A stretch of DNA of 64,000 nucleotides from contig CAYSPY010000002.1 in the NCBI GenBank assembly GCA_964433325.1, positions 165,434-229,433 of the forward strand, read 5' to 3'. This DNA comes from JAKQEM01 sp964433325. Its GTDB lineage: Bacteria > Patescibacteriota > Gracilibacteria > Peribacterales > Peribacteraceae. The translations under genes and the position numbers were made by a program. Below, in pieces: positions 1 to 7,696 of the stretch. Positions within the stretch are counted from its first letter, which is position 1; every line of letters begins with the position of its first letter. Under the pieces are notes generated by a model. It did no database searches. It saw only the letters and a program-made list of their open reading frames with translations, and was not told the origin of the DNA.

Positions 1-2
1 AC

Positions 3-125
3 AAAGCGATGGGCACACCCGCAATCGTCGCACTCACAAAAGCGGATGGTGTGATCTATGACCTCAAGTCGATCCTCGATGAAGCAGCAGTAAAAGCCTC
101 GGGCAGAACGTACCTTAGTTTGTAA
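3..125 (+). CDS. C-terminal end of a nucleotide-sugar dehydrogenase (partial)
   Basis: Only the last 40 codons are in the window; the frame is open from base 3 to a TAA at 123-125. The tail contains ADGVIYDLKSIL and ends in GRTYLSL. This resembles the C-terminal UDP-binding end of UDP-glucose / UDP-ManNAc type dehydrogenases, where a 'DGvi.D.KsiL' strand is followed by a short basic-aromatic tail. Such enzymes oxidise a nucleotide sugar to a uronic acid, which fits the glycan cluster that follows. It converges on the Nudix gene and overlaps its end by 11 bp. The fragment is short, so the family assignment is moderate. Confidence 0.55.
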   Translation, partial: KAMGTPAIVALTKADGVIYDLKSILDEAAVKASGRTYLSL

Positions 126-624
126 GGCGTTCGTCGATATACCTGCGCAGTGCATACGCACTCGGCAGATGTACTTTTGGCGAAGATTCGATGCGCTGCA
201 ATGCGTCGGCAAAGGAAAGTTCATATACCTCCATAAGCTCGTCATCATCTTGAGGTAGTGATGACTTCGTTAAAACCTGCGCAACAAAGATGTGGTTCGT
301 CATCCCAAGGGATTCAGACACATTCACCGTCCAGAGGTGATCGAGCACATCGGCCTTGTAACCTGTTTCCTCTTGGAGTTCACGCTGCGCGGCATCTCCA
401 ATGTGACCTTCTTTATCCGCTCTACCACCGGGTAACGACCAAATGTACGTGCCGTAATACGGTCGGAATTCCCTGAGGACCAACACCGTGTCCTCCGACG
501 GGCATGCAATAAGATGTACACCATCTGCGCGGTTTACTCTCGCAACTTTCTTCACTCGCCCATCGGGGAGAGCTGCTTCTTCCATCGTGACTGTCCAGCC
601 AAAGCCTTCGTAGAGTGTTTCCAT
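115..624 (-). CDS. Nudix hydrolase
   Basis: A 169-residue protein of the Nudix family, which cleaves nucleoside diphosphates linked to another group (for example ADP-ribose or nucleotide sugars). The Nudix box lies at about residues 66-89: GGRADKEG then RELQEETGY, with the metal-binding REL-EE core intact. The first conserved Glu of the box aligns with Gly and a Glu sits one place earlier, a small departure from the consensus. An upstream Met would add six residues, but the start at 624 is preferred: an extended -10 box (TGATACGAT) ends 8 nt before it, matching the leaderless pattern of the neighbours. The substrate is not visible; the ADP-ribose pyrophosphatase subfamily is most likely from length and N-terminal layout. 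Confidence 0.88.
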   Translation of the reverse strand: METLYEGFGWTVTMEEAALPDGRVKKVARVNRADGVHLIACPSEDTVLVLREFRPYYGTYIWSLPGGRADKEGHIGDAAQRELQEETGYKADVLDHLWTVNVSESLGMTNHIFVAQVLTKSSLPQDDDELMEVYELSFADALQRIESSPKVHLPSAYALRRYIDERLTN

Positions 625-632
625 ACAAAAAG

Positions 633-641
633 ATCGTATCA
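633..641 (-). promoter_or_regulatory. Extended -10 box of the Nudix gene
   Basis: TGATACGAT on the minus strand, ending 8 nt before the ATG at 624. A transcript starting at the usual distance would begin at or next to the start codon. No Shine-Dalgarno is visible. Confidence 0.5.
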
Positions 642-647
642 CAAAAT

Positions 648-693
648 CCGCACGGACCCTCCGACTTCGCTCAGGATAAACTCCGCCGTGCGG
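648..693. repeat. REP-like palindrome
   Basis: Arms CCGCACGG (648-655) and CCGTGCGG (686-693) are perfect inverted repeats around a core with CCTCCGACTTCGCTCAGGA, a motif type resembling the TTCG-CTCAGG repeats at 21.5 and 25.5 kb. It fills the gap between two minus-strand genes. Confidence 0.5.
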
Positions 694-696
694 CTA

Positions 697-730
697 ATTC
701 TCAATTCTCAATTTTCCATTCTCAATTCAT
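697..730. repeat. Heptanucleotide array (ATTCTCA type)
   Basis: Units ATTCTCA, ATTCTCA, ATTTTCC, ATTCTCA and a partial ATTCAT in register. On the minus strand it encodes the last residues (ELRMEN) and stop of the preceding membrane glycosyltransferase. Confidence 0.7.
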
Positions 731-2333
731 AAAGACTCCACCCTTCCCCTTTTTCCATCAGAGTAAACACCTCCGGGTCCACCACCCACTCCGGCCGCTC
801 GCGCTCATTCCAAAGAAGCTTTGTGACCCCAAAGTGCATGAGCGCTTGGCGGAGATCTGCGCGCACCCATGTGCATGCTTCTTGGGTAATTCGCAAATGC
901 TGATCGTATAACCAGGCGGCTTGAGGACGAGCAGCTAAACTTTCCTCATCGTCGTAGTCTGCCAAAAACCCTGTATTGATTGGCCCCGGGCTGAGCGTGT
1001 TAGCGAGGCAATAACGCTGCGCGCGTTCCATCGTAGAGACAACAAGGATCTTGCTGTAATTCGTAAAAACCACATCATCGTCAGTCGTAGAGGCAATCAC
1101 ATTAGCCGTCTCAGTATCCGTAAGAATCACATCCCGTTTCCCGTCGTTCAGGTGGTCAATAACTGAGGCAAGGTGCTGGTAGCTCATCGCCTTGTTGCTA
1201 GGCATCTGCAGGAGTGTGAGCCACCCTTGATAGTCGTACCACGCCCCAGCAAAGAGAATAAGACCTGCGAGGGTCGCGATGATTGATGCGAGTTTAATCC
1301 GCTTGTAGCCAATGAATGCGGCAATGGCGACGGCGGCAGCAATGCACACCGTCATGTAGTAATGCGACGAAAACGACATGATGCGCCCATGCAAAAACTG
1401 TTGATGCATCACGACAAATGCGGCCAGTACTATCGAAAGAACCGGTGCAAGTGCGACTCTGTCCTTCTTCCCTCGAAAGACCCAATATGTCCCCGCTGTT
1501 ACTAAGAAGATGAGGAAGCTACGAGGCAGCGATTCAAACTCACGGCTGTACATCATGCCCATACGCAACGACGACTCATCGAAGAGTGGGAGATGCGACG
1601 TCTCGTAGATGCGCCAAAGGAACGGGAGCGATGTAAGGACTGTGACTGCTCCTGCAAGGCCGATCATCTGCAAGCGCTTGATGCCTTCTTTTTCGCGGAC
1701 ACAATCGATGGCATAGATGCCGAGAATTCCCGCCATCGCCCATCCATACGTCCAACTCCAAAAATACACACCAGGCAGAACGCCGAAGAGAATCCCCGCC
1801 CCGATCGCATCACGGATGTTTGGCCGATCCCATGTGCGCCAAAGAAGCAGTACAGCAGCGAGCATTAATGGCATGCTCCACGATGGGTTGAAGTAACGCC
1901 TCAAGAGCCCGAGATCGATGAAGAGTAGAACAGCAAACAGAATGCTTAACCCTGGTGAAAGCTTGCAGCGCCGAAAGAGTGCTGCGAGCAACAGAATTCC
2001 CGTTGGCGCAGCAACAATCGTGATGATGAACGCGACCCACGTTGCATCCATCCCCGTCCATCCAAACAACCACCCAGCAACTCGCTCCATAAACGCCATT
2101 TGCATTCCAACCGTATCGAACGGCGCACTCCAAATACCGTTGGTAGTATCCGCAGTGGGGCTAAGTAGCCCTTCCTGTAAGCGAATGAGGTAGAGCGATT
2201 CATCAATACCACGATATGGGAGTAACCCCTGTGAGCTACTACTAAGCAGTGATCGCAACGGCTGGAGTGCGAGTACTACAACTCCAGCAAGGTAACTGAT
2301 TGCGAGCCAGAGTCTGTATCGCTTCTCGGTCAT
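708..2333 (-). CDS. GT-C type membrane glycosyltransferase
   Basis: A 541-residue polytopic membrane protein with about ten hydrophobic segments. An acidic loop after the first segment (YRGIDESLYLIRLQEG) resembles the first extracytoplasmic loop of GT-C enzymes, which carries the catalytic Asp. Such enzymes move a sugar from a polyprenyl-phosphate donor to a glycan or protein outside the membrane. A longer reading from 2366 is possible, but the ATG at 2333 forms an ATGA overlap with the stop of the HAD-UbiA gene, so translation is probably coupled. That partner makes a polyprenyl-phosphate sugar, a likely donor for this enzyme (inference). The last codons lie inside a heptanucleotide repeat. 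The exact sugar is unknown. Confidence 0.7.
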   Translation of the reverse strand: MTEKRYRLWLAISYLAGVVVLALQPLRSLLSSSSQGLLPYRGIDESLYLIRLQEGLLSPTADTTNGIWSAPFDTVGMQMAFMERVAGWLFGWTGMDATWVAFIITIVAAPTGILLLAALFRRCKLSPGLSILFAVLLFIDLGLLRRYFNPSWSMPLMLAAVLLLWRTWDRPNIRDAIGAGILFGVLPGVYFWSWTYGWAMAGILGIYAIDCVREKEGIKRLQMIGLAGAVTVLTSLPFLWRIYETSHLPLFDESSLRMGMMYSREFESLPRSFLIFLVTAGTYWVFRGKKDRVALAPVLSIVLAAFVVMHQQFLHGRIMSFSSHYYMTVCIAAAVAIAAFIGYKRIKLASIIATLAGLILFAGAWYDYQGWLTLLQMPSNKAMSYQHLASVIDHLNDGKRDVILTDTETANVIASTTDDDVVFTNYSKILVVSTMERAQRYCLANTLSPGPINTGFLADYDDEESLAARPQAAWLYDQHLRITQEACTWVRADLRQALMHFGVTKLLWNERERPEWVVDPEVFTLMEKGEGWSLYELRMEN

Positions 2334-3766
2334 CAGCTGGCAAGGAGCAAAATAGCGACTATGCATCCCCCGAGGAAATAACTCACTCTATCGTGGAGCG
2401 AAAAAAGAATCGGGTCATCATGCACCGCCCCCCTATGTGCAAGCAGCCAGAGCCTGCTCACCCAATACAGCATCACCGGGACAAGTAGCCACAGCACTGC
2501 AGGAATGCGATAGAGAATCGTCACCTGGTCGCTGGTGATATACAGCGCAAGAACGAGCACTGCGATAAACCCACTCGCAACACCCAGGACAGACACAAGC
2601 TCGACGTCATCAGCTTTGTACCCGCGCCCTGCGATCTTCTGGCCATTTTGTTGGAGTAGCATCTTGAGTTCCCCGTAGCGTTTTACCAGGGCCAAACTAA
2701 AGAAGAAGAACATCGAAAACATCAACAGCCACACCGACCACACGATGCCCGTCGCTGCATGGCCTGCGATAATACGAACGGTATAAAGACCCGCGAGCAT
2801 CACCACATCGACGAGTGGAATCTGCTTAAGGGCAAAGGAGTATGCGAGCGTTGCAACTACGTATGCCAAGAGCACCAACACGAACATCGATGATACCGTC
2901 AATGCCAGAATCGCACTCAGGACAAAAAAGAGCGGAATGCAGAACAGTGCGACGGGGATAGGTAAATCCCCATGCGCGAGTGGCCGTAGGTGCTTACGTG
3001 GGTGCACACGATCCGCTTGTAGGTCGAGTAGATCGTTGAGTAAGTACACGCTCGACGTACACAGACAGAACGACATAAACCCGACTGCTGCCCCATACAT
3101 AATCGACTCACTCATCAGCTGGTGCGACGTGACAACGGGGATAAAGATGAGAATGTTTTTTACCCACTGATGCGGACGAATCGCTTTGAGGAGCGCTTTC
3201 AAAAGTGGCAAACGATCGTTCCATGAATGTTCGACATGTGCGATTGCTTTAGCTTTACGTGCAACAGATGCCGGTGCATTCACGACATACGCTTTGCGCG
3301 AGATATTCCAAATAGGCAGATCCGCCTTGGAGTTCCCTGCGTAATCGAACCCATGGTTACCGAGCTTTGATTCCAAGAATGCAGCCTTCCGCACACTCGT
3401 GAGGTTGGTCGTGCTATCGGTCGCATGCACTTCATCAAAAAGCTGTAGATGTGCCTGTACCGCATCGGCAATCTTTTTGGCTGACCCCGTGACCAGCCAC
3501 AATGTTCGACCTTCTTGCTTCTCTGTTGTAAGCCACGCTAAAAGCCCTGGGCTATAGGGGAGCGATGTAACATCGAGTGTCACTTCTGCAGCAAGTTTGG
3601 TTTTGAGTGCCGCTTTTCCTTTCAGTAACCATAGCGGCAAACAAAAGACCTTGAACGGCTTTTTCTTGAGCATCAACGCAATCCCCTCCCACATGGAATC
3701 GGACATCAAAAGCGTGCCATCGAGGTCGACGCAGAGAGGAACGTGATTGGGAGCGGATGTACTCAC
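2333..3766 (-). CDS. HAD phosphatase-UbiA prenyltransferase fusion (polyprenyl-phosphate phosphoribosyltransferase type)
   Basis: A 477-residue fusion. Residues 1-180 are a HAD phosphatase with DLDGTLL (Asp14, Asp16), a TGS motif II and YAGNSKADLP as motif III. Residues 190-477 are a UbiA-type membrane domain with NDLLDLQADRVHPRKHLRP at 244-262. This matches decaprenyl-phosphate 5-phosphoribosyltransferases such as Rv3806c more than quinone prenyltransferases. The likely role is transfer of phosphoribose from PRPP to a polyprenyl phosphate, with the HAD part removing the 5-phosphate (inference from the fusion). The start is GTG, chosen because TATACT lies 6 nt upstream. The downstream GT-C gene overlaps by ATGA. 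Confidence 0.82.
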   Translation of the reverse strand: MSTSAPNHVPLCVDLDGTLLMSDSMWEGIALMLKKKPFKVFCLPLWLLKGKAALKTKLAAEVTLDVTSLPYSPGLLAWLTTEKQEGRTLWLVTGSAKKIADAVQAHLQLFDEVHATDSTTNLTSVRKAAFLESKLGNHGFDYAGNSKADLPIWNISRKAYVVNAPASVARKAKAIAHVEHSWNDRLPLLKALLKAIRPHQWVKNILIFIPVVTSHQLMSESIMYGAAVGFMSFCLCTSSVYLLNDLLDLQADRVHPRKHLRPLAHGDLPIPVALFCIPLFFVLSAILALTVSSMFVLVLLAYVVATLAYSFALKQIPLVDVVMLAGLYTVRIIAGHAATGIVWSVWLLMFSMFFFFSLALVKRYGELKMLLQQNGQKIAGRGYKADDVELVSVLGVASGFIAVLVLALYITSDQVTILYRIPAVLWLLVPVMLYWVSRLWLLAHRGAVHDDPILFSLHDRVSYFLGGCIVAILLLAS

Positions 3767-3772
3767 GTGCGG

Positions 3773-3778
3773 AGTATA
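3773..3778 (-). promoter_or_regulatory. -10 box (TATACT), leaderless start of the HAD-UbiA gene
   Basis: TATACT on the minus strand with 6 nt to the GTG at 3766. There is no room for a ribosome binding site between them. Confidence 0.55.
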
Positions 3779-3801
3779 CGGTAGGATGGCCGTAACATCA
3801 C

Positions 3802-4950
3802 ATGCGACTGATGCGATTTGCCCATCCCGGCGTTCTTACGGGGCTTGCTCTTGCCGCCCTGCTCACCCTTGTCCTTGCACCATACAAGGGCAATGTGACG
3901 GCAATGTTGCATTTGGATAGCCTTATGCACAGTGCGCAGCCTGTACCTGCAGGTTTTGTCGTATTAGATGTCCCCGCTTACGACGGTGCACATTACTACC
4001 AAATCGCACGAAACATTCCGCGGATGGTGCAGCCATCCAAGTGGAGTGAACTGCGCGAATTGCCAACGCTCTCGTACGCGTATCAACGACTCCTGTTGCC
4101 ACTTACCGTATTCACCCTCTCGCTGGGGCAAGAGGCTGCATTCCCCTACGTATTTTTACTGATCAACGTCGCAGCAATTATCGCAGCTTGCTGCATAGTC
4201 TGGAAAAACACGAAGAGTTACCTCTACAGCTTCGCGATCGCGTTTTGCCCGTCGGCGATGGTGGCACTGCACTTCAGCCTCGCTGAGCCCTTAGCACTGC
4301 TGATCCTCGTCTTGTTCCTTACGCGATTTACCAAAAACAACGAGCAACTCGCATGGCTCGATGTCCTCCTTTTATCGCTCCTCACCTGGTCCCGCGAAGT
4401 GAATATTCTGTTTGTCGGGCTTCTGTTCGTGTACCTACTCTGGAGGAGAAACTGGAAGGGTGCAGGAATGATGCTGCTTCCAATGGCTGCATTTGCCGCA
4501 CTCCACGGGTGGATTTACCTGATATTCGGGAACTTCCCCTTCTTTACGAGTACCGGTAATCGCACCTTCCCATTCGAAGCAATGTTTCACTTGGTGACAG
4601 GTGCGTATGGCTATAACCGCTTAACGATCACATCCATTCCCCTCGCACTCTTCTTTACGCTCCCGGTTCTGCTTTGGTCTGGGTGGTTGATCATCAAGAA
4701 TAAAGATCGCTCGTTTTTAGCTATCGGAACATTCATGTTCGCGCTGCTGATGACGACAATGCCAAACTTCATCTGGGGTTCTATCACGAGTATTGGGCGT
4801 GTGATTACGCCGGTGTATCCACTTACGATTCTTTTGGCTGCTAGGCAAAGCACACTCTTTTCCAGGTACATCACCGCTATCATCATGGTGATCGGCATCG
4901 GGGCTGCTATTGCCCTTGCCCTTAGCATTCACCCGTATCACCTCGCATGA
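3802..4950 (+). CDS. GT-C type membrane glycosyltransferase
   Basis: A 382-residue membrane protein with about nine hydrophobic segments. After the first segment comes DVPAYDGAHYYQIARNI and then YAYQRLLLPL, the 'YDG..Y..IA ... YRR.L.P' pattern of PIG-V/mannosyltransferase-like GT-C proteins in prokaryotes. It probably transfers a sugar from a polyprenyl-phosphate donor outside the cytoplasmic membrane. The following GT2 gene starts in an ATGA overlap. That gene resembles polyprenyl-phosphate sugar synthases, so the pair may make and use one donor. It diverges from the HAD-UbiA gene; no convincing promoter or ribosome site was found, and an in-frame ATG nine bases later is an alternative start. 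Confidence 0.68.
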   Translation: MRLMRFAHPGVLTGLALAALLTLVLAPYKGNVTAMLHLDSLMHSAQPVPAGFVVLDVPAYDGAHYYQIARNIPRMVQPSKWSELRELPTLSYAYQRLLLPLTVFTLSLGQEAAFPYVFLLINVAAIIAACCIVWKNTKSYLYSFAIAFCPSAMVALHFSLAEPLALLILVLFLTRFTKNNEQLAWLDVLLLSLLTWSREVNILFVGLLFVYLLWRRNWKGAGMMLLPMAAFAALHGWIYLIFGNFPFFTSTGNRTFPFEAMFHLVTGAYGYNRLTITSIPLALFFTLPVLLWSGWLIIKNKDRSFLAIGTFMFALLMTTMPNFIWGSITSIGRVITPVYPLTILLAARQSTLFSRYITAIIMVIGIGAAIALALSIHPYHLA

Positions 4951-5627
4951 GTAGCAACCTTTCCATCATTGTCCCTGTATACAACGAGGAGCGGACGCTC
5001 TTAGAAATTATGCATGCCCTCAAAGAAAAATGCCCCAGTGCGCAGGTGGTGTATGTGGATGACGGCTCTAAAGACAAGTCACTCGAAATCCTCAAACAAC
5101 ATGCACGGCCACAGGATAAAGTGCTAACAAAACTTAATGGAGGCAAAGGCTCTGCCATTCGTATGGGGCTTACAGAAGCCACAGGCGAGTTCACGGTGAT
5201 TCAAGATGCAGACTTGGAATATGACCCCGCACAAATCGCGATGCTGGTGAATGAAGCGATTAGATACCCGGGCAGTGCTGTCTTTGGCTCGCGCTTTTTG
5301 CAAGATAACCCCAACATCTACAAAATATTTTTGATGGGGAATAAATTCCTCACTTGGCTCTTCAACCTGCTCTACCGAACAAAATTGACTGATAGTTACA
5401 CATGCTACAAGTTGCTCCCAACCATTCTCTTCCAGTCACTCGAATTAACTTCCCGCGGGTTCGAGTTAGAGGCAGAGATTTGCGCTAAGTGCGCCAAGAG
5501 AGGAATCGCTATCCATGAACTCCCCATCACTTATAAGCCCCGCACGATTGCAGAGGGGAAAAAGATCAATTGGAAAGACGCGTATAAGGGGGTGAAGAAG
5601 ATGGTGGAGTTACGATTTACCGCCTAG
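4947..5627 (+). CDS. Family 2 glycosyltransferase (polyprenyl-phosphate sugar synthase-like)
   Basis: A 226-residue GT2 protein with a GT-A fold. It shows SIIVPVYNEE at the N-terminus, VVYVDDGSKD, and the metal-binding DADLEYDP motif, followed by VFGSRF and the TCYKLLP segment typical of dolichol/polyprenyl-phosphate mannose or glucose synthases. It has no membrane segment, so it would act on the cytoplasmic face, loading a nucleotide sugar onto polyprenyl phosphate. The ATGA overlap with the membrane glycosyltransferase upstream suggests the two work as donor maker and donor user. Its 3' end converges on and overlaps the next GT2 gene by 11 bp. Confidence 0.85.
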   Translation: MSSNLSIIVPVYNEERTLLEIMHALKEKCPSAQVVYVDDGSKDKSLEILKQHARPQDKVLTKLNGGKGSAIRMGLTEATGEFTVIQDADLEYDPAQIAMLVNEAIRYPGSAVFGSRFLQDNPNIYKIFLMGNKFLTWLFNLLYRTKLTDSYTCYKLLPTILFQSLELTSRGFELEAEICAKCAKRGIAIHELPITYKPRTIAEGKKINWKDAYKGVKKMVELRFTA

Positions 5628-6444
5628 GTCGTCTCATACTCTCCGCAATCAACCCAATCGCAAACACAACAATAGCCGTGTTAAAGCCGAACATTAATGG
5701 AGCCCAACCAAGGAACAGTGTTGCGATGAGCCCTGCAAAAAAAGCGACCAGCGACAACACCAAGAAGATCTTAAGCGGGTTATAACGCACGATACATTCC
5801 GTGATGTACTGCAGTGTACGCAGCGTGTCCTTAAGCATTTTCACCTTGGAGTGCCCTACACGCTTGTGGTACGGAATCGCGATGTACGCCACCGACCGAT
5901 GCGTGAGCATGTAGACGAGTGTGATGGTCGTTGTGAAACTGAACCCATCGCAGATATCGGGGAAATAGACTTTAGAGGTACTTGCACGGAATACGCGAAG
6001 CCCCGAGTTCACATCGGGGATCTTGCGACCTGTCGCAAACTCCACGATCTTTTTAAGAAACCAGCGTGCGATCGACTTAAGGAATGACTCTCGGTACTCC
6101 TTCCCCTGCCGCGCACCCACCACCATATCCACCCCTTCGTTAAAACGCTTGAGGAGTACGGGGATCTGATCAATCGGATACGTACCATCGGCATCGGTAA
6201 CAACAATGACATCGGTAGTAGCGGCATGGACACCATCTTTTACGCTGCGGCCATACCCGCCGTTTACTGCATGAGTAATAACGACTGCACCGTGTTCACG
6301 TGCAACGCGCCCGGTCCCGTCAGTCGATGCGTCATCCACAATAATGATTTCGGCATCCAGCCCCAATGCTTTAAGCGCATCAAGGACAGGGCCGATAGCC
6401 CCTTCTTCGTTATATGCCGGAATGACAATGCTTATCGACGCCAT
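5617..6444 (-). CDS. Family 2 glycosyltransferase with two C-terminal membrane helices
   Basis: A 275-residue GT2 protein: SIVIPAYNEEGAIG, IIVDDASTDGT, VNGGYGRSVKDG and the DADGTYP metal site, then DVNSGLRVF. Residues about 220-265 hold two hydrophobic helices ending in a basic tail, the layout of undecaprenyl/dolichyl-phosphate sugar synthases such as the GtrB/ArnC type. The likely product is a polyprenyl-phosphate hexose. The gene overlaps the end of the upstream membrane glycosyltransferase (stop at 6432) by 13 bp, so they are probably co-transcribed, again pairing a donor synthase with a GT-C enzyme. Confidence 0.85.
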   Translation of the reverse strand: MASISIVIPAYNEEGAIGPVLDALKALGLDAEIIIVDDASTDGTGRVAREHGAVVITHAVNGGYGRSVKDGVHAATTDVIVVTDADGTYPIDQIPVLLKRFNEGVDMVVGARQGKEYRESFLKSIARWFLKKIVEFATGRKIPDVNSGLRVFRASTSKVYFPDICDGFSFTTTITLVYMLTHRSVAYIAIPYHKRVGHSKVKMLKDTLRTLQYITECIVRYNPLKIFLVLSLVAFFAGLIATLFLGWAPLMFGFNTAIVVFAIGLIAESMRRPRR

Positions 6445-7691
6445 AATCTTGTTATAAGAACATCATACCCGATTCCTGCAAGTACTGCATAGCAGAAGAT
6501 AATCGGGAGCAAATACCGTGGGATTGCGTCTGTGAGGGCAAATAGACCTGTTACATACCCAATTAGCGCCCCGATCAGCAGATATTCCTTCGTTCGCATT
6601 TTAGGAATGGAACACAAGCAACCGAGGTAGAGCATGAAGGTCGAAACAACCGCGAGCATGTTATACACCCTCCCCCATCCATTCACATACGGCAGATGGA
6701 GTTCGACCACTTCGAAAAGCGAGAACCACAGGTAGTTTGGCAGATGCGCCAGGATCTTTGCTTGTCCTTCTTTTGTTACGAGTGCATCCGCAGGTGTCCC
6801 CACAAACCCTTCCGGCCACTTCGCATGCCATACCGCGTTAAAGTTACAGTACGGCGACCGGCCCGTGTAATCGCGGCGCACATACTCGGCAAGTAAGCAC
6901 TGCATCGGCTCCATGCCAATGTCGATATGCTCTGCTTGTTCCCCACGCACATACCACTGGAGTGCGGCACGGTAGCAGCCGGTCATGCACGTCATTCCGG
7001 TATGCATGTAATTACGTACCCCCCAGATCGACATCACCGCGGCGGCGGCAATAATGCACACGACTATCGACTGCCACCGCACCTTCCACAGTAAGAGAAT
7101 GATAACGAGGAAGATCGGGAAGAGCAGAAACACTGCATACAGCAGGAACAAATACCCAAAGAGAAGACCTGCAATAAGAGCATCTGTAAATGACCCCGTG
7201 CGCTTAAGGCGCAGGAGGGATGCCATAAAGAGCATCCCCACCGAAAGTGCGACGCTCTCTCGTGTAAGCGAAAAGAGGACGTGATGCACAGCCGGGAAAA
7301 AGAGGAGAATCCCCAGGACGATGAGCGATGCGCGAGTAGAAACAAACGACCGGATACTGCGCGCAAACACCAACGAGGATGCAAGGTGGAGGAGTGCCTG
7401 CGCTGCATACACAGCAACAACATTAGAGACACCAAAGACCAGGTAGATGAGCGCGATGAACACGCTATAGCCCGGCTCGCGCTCAAAGAAGGGGTGAATA
7501 CCATCAATACTGTAGATGCCATGCTGCGCCAGCGATGCAGCTAAATCGGTGTATTGCTTGGGGTCTCCACTAAGGACACCTGGCTGAAACGAGATGAGCC
7601 CGCTTTTGAGTGTGAGGTGCAGCAAAGCCAGCCACACAACGGCAAAGAGACCAGTGAACCAATACTCGGCGGCAGATAAGCGGAGGCGCAT
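6432..7691 (-). CDS. GT-C type membrane glycosyltransferase (PMT/GT39-like)
   Basis: A 419-residue polytopic membrane protein. After the first helix it has SGDPKQYTDLAASLAQHGIY and FEREPGYSVFIALIY, the 'D...Y..lA..l..g ... ep.Yp' pattern of dolichyl-phosphate-mannose-protein mannosyltransferase relatives. About ten further hydrophobic segments follow. It probably uses the polyprenyl-phosphate sugar made by the GT2 enzyme encoded next (13-bp overlap). It starts five bases after the asnB stop codon, but TATAGT lies 8 nt before its ATG, so it may also have its own leaderless transcript. Acceptor unknown. Confidence 0.7.
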   Translation of the reverse strand: MRLRLSAAEYWFTGLFAVVWLALLHLTLKSGLISFQPGVLSGDPKQYTDLAASLAQHGIYSIDGIHPFFEREPGYSVFIALIYLVFGVSNVVAVYAAQALLHLASSLVFARSIRSFVSTRASLIVLGILLFFPAVHHVLFSLTRESVALSVGMLFMASLLRLKRTGSFTDALIAGLLFGYLFLLYAVFLLFPIFLVIILLLWKVRWQSIVVCIIAAAAVMSIWGVRNYMHTGMTCMTGCYRAALQWYVRGEQAEHIDIGMEPMQCLLAEYVRRDYTGRSPYCNFNAVWHAKWPEGFVGTPADALVTKEGQAKILAHLPNYLWFSLFEVVELHLPYVNGWGRVYNMLAVVSTFMLYLGCLCSIPKMRTKEYLLIGALIGYVTGLFALTDAIPRYLLPIIFCYAVLAGIGYDVLITRLWRR

Positions 7692-7696
7692 GTGCG

